Positions 47,538-55,608 of a stretch of DNA of 64,000 bases are shown one piece after another. Each line of letters begins with the position of its first letter. Within the stretch, counting starts at the first letter, position 1. Made by a program: the position numbers and the translations under genes. Where the stretch lies: contig CP150553.1 in the NCBI GenBank assembly GCA_049487715.1, forward strand, positions 124,001-188,000, in the 5' to 3' direction. The notes beneath the pieces are model-generated. The model worked only from the letters and a program-made list of their open reading frames with translations. It ran no database searches and was not told where the DNA came from. The DNA comes from Pycnococcus provasolii. Taxonomy: Eukaryota > Chlorophyta > Pseudoscourfieldiophyceae > Pseudoscourfieldiales.

Positions 47538-47720
47538 TTTGATACGACGAGATGGTGGCGCTGCTAACGAACGTTTTCCAATACGAAGAGTGAAAACGGA
47601 ATCGGTTTTCGAATGAGAATGATAAATGGAACGTTCCTGAAGCCCCTTTGAAACAAGGACGTTTTTTTTCAATTGGCGTTCGGGGGGGTCCGAAAAAGCA
47701 GTTAGGGTTTCGAGGCAAAA

Positions 47721-47738
47721 GGTTAGGGTTAGGGTTAG
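47721..47738 (-). repeat. Telomere-like (TTAGGG)3 in divergent promoter region
   Basis: Three TTAGGG-type units, with a further GTTAGGGTTT at 47701. It lies 84 bp upstream of the cyclophilin ATG and 184 bp upstream of the TPR/CS gene start. Confidence 0.9.
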
Positions 47739-47821
47739 CTCCCCTTAGGTAGGTGCTCCCCGTCCTGCCCTGCATTCTCAGCATCCGCCGCCACTCTCTC
47801 TTCTTCTTTGGTAAAGACAGC

Positions 47822-48343
47822 ATGTCGCTCGTGACGCCCTCGCTCGCCGACGACGGAAGTGCACCCGTGGTATTCCTCGAGACGTCGCTAGGTGACATCG
47901 AAGTCGAGCTGTACTGCACGCACGCGCCGCGCACGTGCAAAAACTTCTACAACCTCGCGCGGTCCGGGTACTACGACGGAACCGTCTTCCACCGCATCGT
48001 AAAGTCGATGTGCGTGCAAGGTGGCGATCCCACGGGGACGGGAAGAGGGGGAAAATCCATCCTCGAGGATGCGCGCGCCGACGGGACGTTCGACTGCGAG
48101 CTGACGCCGAAGCTCAAGCACACGGGCGCGGGCATTTTGAGCATGGCGAATCGCGGGCGCAACACGAACACGTCTCAGTTCTTCATCACGCTCGCACCCA
48201 CGCCTTGGTTGGACGGCAAGCACACGATATTCGGGCGTGTGAAGAAGGGCATGCAGGTGGTTCGCGCGATGAGCGAGGTCGAAACGGCTCAGGACGACCG
48301 GCCTCGTGACGACGTCGTCATCAGACACGCAAGCGTCGTGTAA
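47822..48343 (+). CDS. Cyclophilin-type peptidyl-prolyl isomerase (PPIL1-like)
   Basis: Predicted 173 residues, the length of single-domain cyclophilins of the PPIL1 type. Seen: VFLETSLGDIEVELYCTHAP at the start, FHRIVKS, QGGDPTGTGRGGKSI, LSMANRGRNTNTSQFFITL and WLDGKHTIFGRV. This covers the catalytic Arg in FHRI and the QFFITL substrate pocket. PPIL1 members are spliceosome-associated; that role is by family only. A short insert (EDARADGTFDCEL) replaces the usual KFxDE segment. No transit or signal peptide. The ATG at 47822 is chosen because homology starts a few residues later. Confidence 0.9.
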   Translation: MSLVTPSLADDGSAPVVFLETSLGDIEVELYCTHAPRTCKNFYNLARSGYYDGTVFHRIVKSMCVQGGDPTGTGRGGKSILEDARADGTFDCELTPKLKHTGAGILSMANRGRNTNTSQFFITLAPTPWLDGKHTIFGRVKKGMQVVRAMSEVETAQDDRPRDDVVIRHASVV

Positions 48344-48530
48344 CATAGGAAAAAGCCAAAAAATGGAAGACTTCTTGTTTTAAAACCCCTTATTCAAAAT
48401 GTAACCTGGAAACCCGAACTAACTTTAACTTTAACGTCCCGCTGGGAACCCTCTGGGAACCTCTCCCAGCCACGAGTTGCTGATATTCTATTCTCCCCAA
48501 CCCAAAGTCCCAACTACCACTTCTTGCTTG

Positions 48531-49214
48531 ATGCCGGTGCGCGTCGTGCGCCGCGTCGTCGGCGTCGGCGTTCGTGCCTCTACCTCTCATAGTAGTAGTA
48601 GTTGTTGTAGGAGAAGTCTGCCTGTACCATGTGGTGGTAACAGACGCATACGTACAGCTTGCTCAGGCGGCTCTGAACCACCCAACGGTACAACCACCAC
48701 AACATCAGAAGCCTCTGAGAAAGTGCGTGTCGCGTTCCGGGAACTTTACCCGCCCAACTCCAACCAAACCGTCAAATATGGCGTGCTCAAGGCGGACGTC
48801 GACGTCGCCGCCATACCCGACGAAAGTACGCAGGCAAAGCTCAGGGAGGAGGCGGCCAAGTCGCTCACGAACATCAACGCCGACGAGCGAGAACGACGCA
48901 AGCAAATTGGAACGTACGTTCTCGCAGCCACGGCAGTTGCGGCGATTGCCATGCTTGCCACGCACGCGTCACCGTCGACGCGTGCCACCATCGCTCTCCC
49001 GCTCTTCTTTGGGAGCGGATTTTACCTCAGCGGCGTGTTTGGCTTGTGAAACATCGCGCAGGGTGGCGTTTGGGACGTCGACGGAACGGGTCTCCAGGAA
49101 ATTGAAGACAAGTCCGTCGCCGACGCTATCCTGCAGAAGGTGAACAACTTCAACGTCGCGTCTGCCGTTGCAACGGCAGTCGTCGTCGCGGCTTTCTGCG
49201 CCATTCCGCTGTAG
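48531..49214 (+). CDS. Plastid membrane protein with in-frame TGA
   Basis: Reading the TGA at 49047-49049 as sense gives 227 residues in one frame, ending at TAG 49212. The N-terminal 45 residues (MPVRVVRRVVGVGVRAST and on) look like a plastid transit peptide. Residues 60-125 are hydrophilic (FRELYPPN, then a helix rich in Glu/Lys). Two membrane segments follow (TYVLAATAVAAIAMLA and TIALPLFFGSGFYLSGVFGL). Directly after the TGA comes NIAQGGVWDVDGTGLQEIED, and a third hydrophobic segment ends the protein. Coding character is continuous across the TGA, which favours recoding (Sec or Trp), or a base error, over a true stop. I could find no fully canonical SECIS behind it, only a GC-rich hairpin at about 49353-49430. 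Confidence 0.55.
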
Positions 49215-49483
49215 GTTGGCGGAAGTGTTGCTTTGGCGAGAGAAAAAGCCCTCAGAGACACGACGTGTGTCGGACGGACAACGGAAGGTGCGCGTGTGGT
49301 GGTCGTGGTGACGAAAACATGGTTGATCGACATCAATACACCAACGCGCTTGGCATGACGCGCGCGACGCTGCGAAACAGAGACACGTTCTCTTCGCACT
49401 GTATTGTGCGAACGCCGTCGCGCGCCGAGAATAAAAAGCCTTCCTGTACAACCAAACACGTCGACAGAGTAAAACACTTTTCT

Positions 49484-49954
49484 TTATAAGTACATAGCCA
49501 TTTGCACCTCCTTGCGCTGAAATCCAAGTTTTTCGTAGAATGCGACGTTCTTCTCCGCGCAGTCGAGGATAACCTTGTAGCACCCTTCAACGGCTCGGGC
49601 GCGCTGCACGCAAGCGTCAACGACCATTTTGCCCAGCCCAGCTCCGCGCGCCGACGCATCGACGACGACATCTTCGACGTGTGCACACACAGCGCAGCTG
49701 CGCAGGAGCTTGTATTCGAACGTGACGGATGCCGTGGCGACGATGCAGTTGTCTGACGTGCGCGGAACTACGACGCAAAACTGTCGCGGCATGGCATCCC
49801 CGTCGCCGTCGCGGTTGAGCATCGCGACACGCGCCGCGAACGCCTCTTCCGAAACGTCTGGCGCGGATGTCAGCTGGCGAAGCAACGGCATGAGCGAGTT
49901 GCGATCCTCCGGTGTTACGTCGCGCGGGGGATTGTAGAGAGCACCTGAGGCCAT
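49484..49954 (-). CDS. GNA1: Glucosamine-6-phosphate N-acetyltransferase
   Basis: Predicted 156 residues, the usual GNA1 length. It is a GNAT fold enzyme that acetylates glucosamine-6-phosphate in UDP-GlcNAc synthesis, feeding N-glycans, GPI anchors and chitin-like polymers. Seen: HVEDVVVDASARGAGLGK (acetyl-CoA pyrophosphate loop RGxxLGK), then GCYKVILDCAEKN and VAFYEKLGFQRKEVQMAMYL, the C-terminal signature of GNA1 rather than generic GNATs. The ATG at 49954 is chosen for length; the frame stays open 42 codons upstream with Arg/Pro-rich sequence that could be leader. It is convergent with the plastid membrane protein gene. Confidence 0.9.
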   Translation of the reverse strand: MASGALYNPPRDVTPEDRNSLMPLLRQLTSAPDVSEEAFAARVAMLNRDGDGDAMPRQFCVVVPRTSDNCIVATASVTFEYKLLRSCAVCAHVEDVVVDASARGAGLGKMVVDACVQRARAVEGCYKVILDCAEKNVAFYEKLGFQRKEVQMAMYL

Positions 49955-51229
49955 GGTTGCAGGTGCAGGAGCAGGAGGCCGATGCCAAGGCCTTCTTTGG
50001 ATTGTTGTTGTTGTTGTAAGACGCTCCTGCTGACGCGCACCAGCACGATGTGTATGCGCACGAGCTGGGGGCATGCGCAAGTGATGACGGGCAATTCGGC
50101 AAAACCCCGGGCAAGGTCCCCTGCCCCGGGCCCGGCCACCTAGGCCAGTTGGCTCGGCCCCCGGCCGGCCCCGGCCGGACCAAGTTCAAGGGCCCATTCC
50201 ATACCGGCCCGTGGACGATGCGCTACCGAGGCGGCGTACACCGCGCTTAGGTCAGGCTTTGAGGCACGGCCTGGAACGCGCATGAATTTGAGAACTCCGC
50301 AAGTGCGCGGTGTTGTCGTTCGAGCAAGGCCAAGAGCATAAGCTTCCTCCAATCGTTCAAGTTGCTGCCTGCGACGACACGAATCAGACAGAGCACGCTT
50401 ACTATTAGTCTCCCTCTCCTCTTCTTCACGTTGTGCTCTCTTTAGAAAGAGTATGGCGTTCCAATTAGCCATCTCTTCTAGTGCATTCCATCCACCAACA
50501 TTGTCTCTCGAAAGCCCTCCAAGAGGCACCGTTACCTGCAGTATGCCATCCTTCGCTGCCCGGCGTAACACTTGAATGGCCTCCGCGAAAGGGTATACAC
50601 GGATTTTCGCGGATCGCTGCCCCCCCCACGAGATGTCGACGGCTTTGAGATCTCTTTTTTCAAATTTCTTTTGCTCGCGCTGAGCGCTGTACCACCTTTT
50701 TGTGTGTCAGGAACACATACAAGATCCGCACGACCCTTTCCGCGAGCTGCTTACAAAAGTCGCTGTCGTGCCGCGTGCACTGCGCAATGTCTTGTAGAAC
50801 TCCTCATGCGGACATCTCTGAAAGGAACGACGGCACTTCCTCCTTGAGTAGTCGCACGTGAACACAATCTGAAACAAAGCATTGAGCACTTGAGCCAGCG
50901 CACTCGCCGGGCTTAGCTTACTGTATCTATTTTTGTCGGCTTGTTGATTGCCGACACGGTCCGAGATGTGCTGGACCCGCAAGAGGAATCCACGACGGAT
51001 CCCCGATTCCAAGAACAAAATCAACCACAAGTTCCGGCCCCTCCAGACCTTGATATTTGGGACCATTTCCGCCGCATGTCATGTCGTATGCCATAAGGCA
51101 AGGCTTCACAATATGTTGCACGTCCCTATCGTCCGGGACGGGACCCGTATGGTTTGCTCCATCATTCACTCGCCTCCTCCTCTGGTGGTCACTCTGAGGC
51201 TCTTGATTTGATGGACATCACCACTGACG
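49955..51229. other. 1.27-kb spacer with GC-rich block, no confident gene
   Basis: A CCGGGCCCGGCC-rich block (about 50105-50175) resembles the GC-rich stretch at 62195-62240. A minus-strand frame (50140-50571) is listed separately. From 50580 to 51180 several short frames with some protein character (QEHIQDPHDPFRELLTKVAV on the plus strand near 50710) are broken by stops, as in a decayed gene or element. I recognise no family. Confidence 0.4.
50140..50571 (-). CDS. Possible hypothetical protein or gene fragment
   Basis: Open frame of about 143 codons or a little longer. The middle looks protein-like: GLSRDNVGGWNALEEMANWN, then a charged helix (KRAQREEEERETNSKRAL and RRRQQLERLEEAYALGLA). It has no ATG at a good position (the frame extends upstream to about 50590) and ends in GC-rich sequence that looks non-coding. 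It may be a remnant of a larger gene or element. Confidence 0.25.
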   Translation of the reverse strand: MLRRAAKDGILQVTVPLGGLSRDNVGGWNALEEMANWNAILFLKRAQREEEERETNSKRALSDSCRRRQQLERLEEAYALGLARTTTPRTCGVLKFMRVPGRASKPDLSAVYAASVAHRPRAGMEWALELGPAGAGRGPSQLA

Positions 51230-52729
51230 ATGAGCAGCGTATCTACCTTTAAGTTTGCAGTTGTGTGTTGTTTGGAGGTGTTTGCATTCACCTTGTGCAC
51301 AACCCTCGTTGACCTTGACGGGCTTCACGGTGGTGTCGCAACAAACGGCGTGCATGCACAGCAGCGCTTTACGGGTAAAGGGAAAGAAGGAGGAGGAGTG
51401 GACATGCACATGATGGACACGCCATACTCGGATTCCTACGAAGAGTATCGCAGCATGCTTCATCACAACAACAACAACAACAACATTACCAGACCGACGA
51501 ACCAAATTACTCCTACTCCTACTCCTGCAAACAGCAGAAGCGGCAGTCAAAAGAAGAGTCGCGACGCGAACTTCGAAGGAAACTCTCTTCCAGGACCATA
51601 CCAGGTGGCACACAGAGTCGTGCGAGCGCCACGATCTTGGCACGGCGCGGGAGCAACTCGGCGCGCGCACCTCGACGACGCGTGCGGGCTGAACGCGTGC
51701 AAGGGAGCGTTTGACGTGTACATCGTCTACCCGGTTGGGAATACCGCGCAGCCGATGACGGACAGACGGCTATTCAGGGAACGTCTTCGCGTGAACGGAG
51801 ACGGAACGCCAGTCCTTGAGACGGGAACGACGACGTCGTGGCCGCTCTTCGTATTTGGCATCGGTTGGGCGAGCTGGACGCGCCGCTACGCGCGCACGCT
51901 CGCGCATATCGCATCGTACGGGACTGTGGTAGCGGCGCCGATGAGCGCGGACCGAGCGGTTGCTCCCTCGTTTCGGCGCTTCTACGAGGACCTTCTTTCC
52001 ACAGCCTCATTCCTAACGAGCGACGTCGCACCTACCTTTGCAGTTGCCGGACCACCTTCGTGGATCCGAGGCAAGGTATCGCGTACGCAAGTTTCGCTCG
52101 GAGGCCACAGTAGTGGTGCGGGTGCAGCCGTGTCAGCCGCCGCCGCCTGGCGTGCGGAGTACCAGCGCCGCCTCTTCCAGGCCACACCATCCATATCGAA
52201 AGCGACGACCACGCTCCCGCTGTTTGAAATCAGCCGTCTCCTGCTATACAGTCCGAGCGACGTGGCCAGCCCTGACATGGATTGGCGCGCACTCGACTCA
52301 CGAATTCCGGTGATGATACTAGCCGGTGGTCGCGATCGCATCACTCCCTTGAGCAGGATTGAGTCGCTCGCGAAGACGAAGGTGAACCCGCTCGCCCCTG
52401 TCGCGCTCGTCGTGCATCAGCGCGGCTCGCACTGCTTCCTGGATCCGGAGAATTTTCCCGTGATGCGTGCGACGCCGTTCTCGGGCGAGAGGAGGATGCC
52501 GCGTCAGCCCGCGAGCGACTGCGACGCCGCCTACGCAAGGTTTAGCCGCATGGTGGACCCAGAGGTGCAGCTCGCTTGGGTACGAGGGTGGAGCGTGTGG
52601 AGCTTAAGCAAGAACGTCGAAGTGCTGGCACTTACCGCTGCGGACGACGAGTGGACGACGGTCGTTCAGGATGCGACGGACACGGTCGTTCACATGCGAA
52701 GGATACGAGCCAGGGCGTGGGAACCATAG
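51230..52729 (+). CDS. Chlorophyllase-like alpha/beta hydrolase, secretory or plastid-targeted
   Basis: Predicted 499 residues. A hydrophobic N-terminus (FAVVCCLEVFAFTLCTTLV) looks like a signal peptide or anchor, followed by about 120 residues of low-complexity linker (Asn, Thr, Pro). The hydrolase core spans about 160-460: WPLFVFGIGWASWTRRYA, then SYGTVVAAPMS, the nucleophile elbow GGHSSGAGAA (about 289), the acid LAGGRDRITP (about 365) and a His in RGSHCFLDP (about 400). The layout matches the chlorophyllase/PAF-acetylhydrolase group of alpha/beta hydrolases, which also carries GHSxGG at the elbow. Whether chlorophyll is the substrate is not shown. Confidence 0.7.
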   Translation: MSSVSTFKFAVVCCLEVFAFTLCTTLVDLDGLHGGVATNGVHAQQRFTGKGKEGGGVDMHMMDTPYSDSYEEYRSMLHHNNNNNNITRPTNQITPTPTPANSRSGSQKKSRDANFEGNSLPGPYQVAHRVVRAPRSWHGAGATRRAHLDDACGLNACKGAFDVYIVYPVGNTAQPMTDRRLFRERLRVNGDGTPVLETGTTTSWPLFVFGIGWASWTRRYARTLAHIASYGTVVAAPMSADRAVAPSFRRFYEDLLSTASFLTSDVAPTFAVAGPPSWIRGKVSRTQVSLGGHSSGAGAAVSAAAAWRAEYQRRLFQATPSISKATTTLPLFEISRLLLYSPSDVASPDMDWRALDSRIPVMILAGGRDRITPLSRIESLAKTKVNPLAPVALVVHQRGSHCFLDPENFPVMRATPFSGERRMPRQPASDCDAAYARFSRMVDPEVQLAWVRGWSVWSLSKNVEVLALTAADDEWTTVVQDATDTVVHMRRIRARAWEP

Positions 52730-52932
52730 TACTAGTTAAAGAAAAAACACTTGTCACACACACCTTGATCAAAGGCACAAAATCTAAAAAAAAAGGTGGG
52801 GATCCACCAACTCCCATGAAAAAAAAATCTCATTGAACCCCGGCCCGGCAGATTTTTCAAGACTTTTCCACCACACGTTTTCACGTTTTGTGCCCGATCT
52901 CTCGCCCATCCATCCCCCTCCGCCGTTCGTTC

Positions 52933-54255
52933 ATGTCTGCACGCACGTCAGCGCGTGTTCATGGCCTCCGCTCTCCTCGCGTCGCCACGGCGAGAAGACG
53001 CCTCGTCTGGCTTGCTGCTTCCCTACCCGGAGGGAAAAAGGCGCAAGCGGGAGAACTAAATCGCGTGTCTCCCACCAAGTCTGTTTCTCGTCTTTCTCGC
53101 GAACTTCCTGATGGCTCGAAGCTCTTTTGTTTTGGGGAGGAGAGCAGCAGCAGCAGTGGCAGCAGCAGCAGCAGCAGCAGTATTGAGTCTACTACGCTCG
53201 ACACGATGGAAGAGGGATACTACCGTCCGACATCGATAGAAAGCCTTCTCACCGCGAACACGCCGCTCATTCCCTTCGTTCCGCACAACATTCCGCCCCA
53301 GAAGGCTGAGGCGCACGCAAGGCGCATTGTTATCGCGCCTGGGTTCGGAAACGCACCGGAAGACTACGACGCTATGGCGGACGCGCTGGACTTTCGAGGC
53401 TATGACGTGAGTTGTGTGGATTTGAAGCGCGGCGACTGGCTCGAGGTATTCAAGCGCGGGCTCGTCAATCCTGATTTCTGGGCTGCCACGGCAACGACAA
53501 GTCCTCACTACTCGTGGTATTTGGAAAAGCTGAAACAGGCTGTCGACGACGCCGGCGGCGAAGACGTCGTGATCGTCGCGCACAGTGCTGGCGGATGACT
53601 CGCTCGCGCGTTCTTGCACGACCCTGCGCCTGGGATGGAAGAGCCACCGCGAAGGCGACGTGCAAATTTATTTGAAGGAGCACTGCCTCTGTCTGAGCGT
53701 CGTGACGCGCACGCCAGGAGGAGGCAAAATGGACATCAAAGTCATGGTGTCTCGGCGATCGTTACGCTAGGCAGCCCGCAGCGTCCGCCGCCTCGTCCAA
53801 GTCGCGACTTCACGGGTGGTGCGCTGACGTGGGTGAACAGGTGGACCGCACCGCTCGTCGGGGAACAGGTTCCGTTCATCTGCGTCGGTGGTCGTGCGGT
53901 GGTGGGCATTCCCGCGCAAACATCTGGCGGACAGGAATTTTTGAAGCAGGCTGTTGGTGCACGCGGCTACGCCGCCGACGACCCGTACGCTCAGATGCTC
54001 GAGGTTGCGGAGCCTACTACGGAAGAGGAGCTGTACTGGACCCGAAGGGCTGCGAACGGCTACAGCGAAGTTTCGGGGAATGGCTTCACGCTTGGTGATG
54101 GCGTCGTTCCCCTCGGTTCGAGCCTTCTGCGTGGCGCACGCAATCTCGTCATCGACGGCGTCTTCCACGCGCCGGACCGCGCGAGTCCGCGTTGGTACGG
54201 CAGCGAGGACGTTTTGGATTCGTGGTTGCGCGAGCTGAAGGCGGAGACCAAATAG
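52933..54255 (+). CDS. Plastid alpha/beta-hydrolase (lipase-like) with in-frame TGA
   Basis: The frame runs 440 residues if the TGA at 53596-53598 is passed. The N-terminus (MSARTSARVHGLRSPRVATA) is transit-peptide-like, then a Ser run. Next come RIVIAPGFGNAPEDYDAMAD, VDLKRGDWLEVFKRG and the nucleophile motif VIVAHSAGG (Ser about 218). The TGA follows immediately, then LARAFLHDP. Plant relatives usually have Trp at this position (HSxGGWLAR), so TGG to TGA is the simplest change. Downstream sequence keeps frame and family character (IVTLGSPQRPP, DGVVPLGSSLL, a His in VFHAPDR). No SECIS is evident in the 3' flank. It is either a nonsense allele, a base error or recoded. As written, translation would stop right after the active-site Ser. 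Confidence 0.6.
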
Positions 54256-54616
54256 TGCCTCCATGGACTCATGAAGAATCGCTCAGGGAATTCCATTTCC
54301 CAACTACCAACGGTATGTGACAAGTCTGAGAAGTGATAGAAGCTTTTCTTTATGCAATTCTGGGGTGCAAGGGCGGAACCCCCCACACTAGTCACTGGTC
54401 CTGTATGCCCCCCTTCACCCTTGGAAGCCTCGCCGGATCCAACCAACCCCTAACCCCTAACCCCTACTTTTTCCCTCTGCCCTAACCCCTAATAATCCGC
54501 ATGCAAGAGCCTCCTCTCTGGCCTCTCCTCTCCTGAAGCACGCGCCGCCATTCTCATTCCACTCTCTCCCAGGTGACAGCTTATTCCATAATTCCTGCCT
54601 GCTTGCTCATACTCAC
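54256..54616. other. 5' flank of RNA polymerase I gene
   Basis: Holds CCCCTAA-type repeats (54445-54492) and CT-rich leader sequence before the ATG at 54617. No gene is seen. Confidence 0.5.
54445..54492 (+). repeat. Telomere-like variant (CCCCTAA) repeats
   Basis: Three CCCCTAA-like heptamers at 54445-54466 and two more CCCTAA/CCCCTAA units at 54480-54492. They lie 125-170 bp upstream of the polymerase ATG. They differ from the CCCTAA arrays elsewhere by one extra C. Confidence 0.85.
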
Positions 54617-55574
54617 ATGGCTAGTGGTGCAGCGTCCTTAAAACGTCCTCTCTACCCTTCCAGTGGAGATGTCTCCGCGCTCTCGTTTGGATTCTACACC
54701 ACATCAGAGGTGCGAGCCACATCGGTCGTGCGTGTCACGCACGGCGTGCTCTTCGATGCGTCGGGATCCACGCCGTTGGAGAATGGACTGTACGACGGAC
54801 GCATGGGACCGATTGACAGAAGGCAAGGCCTGTGCGCGACGTGTGGCCTGTCGTTCGCACACTGTCCCGGACACTGCGGGCACGTCGAACTGCCAATGCC
54901 AGTCTACCACCCGCTCGGATTCAACACCGCCAAGAAACTGCTCAGCGCGACGTGCTTCCACTGCTTCCGCCTCAGGGTGCCAGAACAAAAGACAAAGGCG
55001 CTGTCAAACCGACTCGAGCTGCTCAGAGATGGAAAGATCGTCGAGGCGGAAATTATGGGCGACGACCAGTACGCGGGAACGGTGCTAGGAGATAGGCGTG
55101 CGGCGGCGGCGCTAGGACTCGACGGGTCCGACGAGCGGAGGCAGCAGAACTGCACGGACACGCCTGTCGGCGCCTCGAAGCTCCCAAGATGGTCCACGCA
55201 TAGCCTAGAGCTGGCGGCGACAACTTCCGACGAAATGTTTGCCGCGGTGCCGCCGTCGACGTGCGCCAACTGCGGCGCACACAACGCCAAGATATCGCTA
55301 AGAGGTCAATTCAAGCTGTTCGTGCAGAAGCTCAGTGACAAGAAAATGAATGCCAATATCGCGGGAAATAGGGTATTGCGAAGCGCTCTCGCGCAAGAGC
55401 AGGTGGAGCAGCCAGAAGGCAATCAGCGGCAGCAGCAGCAGCAGCAGCAGCAGCCTCCCCCTGCCCCGCCATCGTCTGGTGCAGCGCCGACTGCGAATGA
55501 CCTCGGATTAGGATCCGACTCGGACTCGGACTCGGAGGCTGAGGAGGCGGGAGCGCAAGATATGATCCAAACAG

Positions 55575-55608
<34 letters not shown>

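Noticed and set aside
54256-54400. SECIS behind the lipase gene
   Set aside because: ATGA and GTGA occur, but no arrangement gives a paired helix with the AA at the right distance and a GA on the 3' side.
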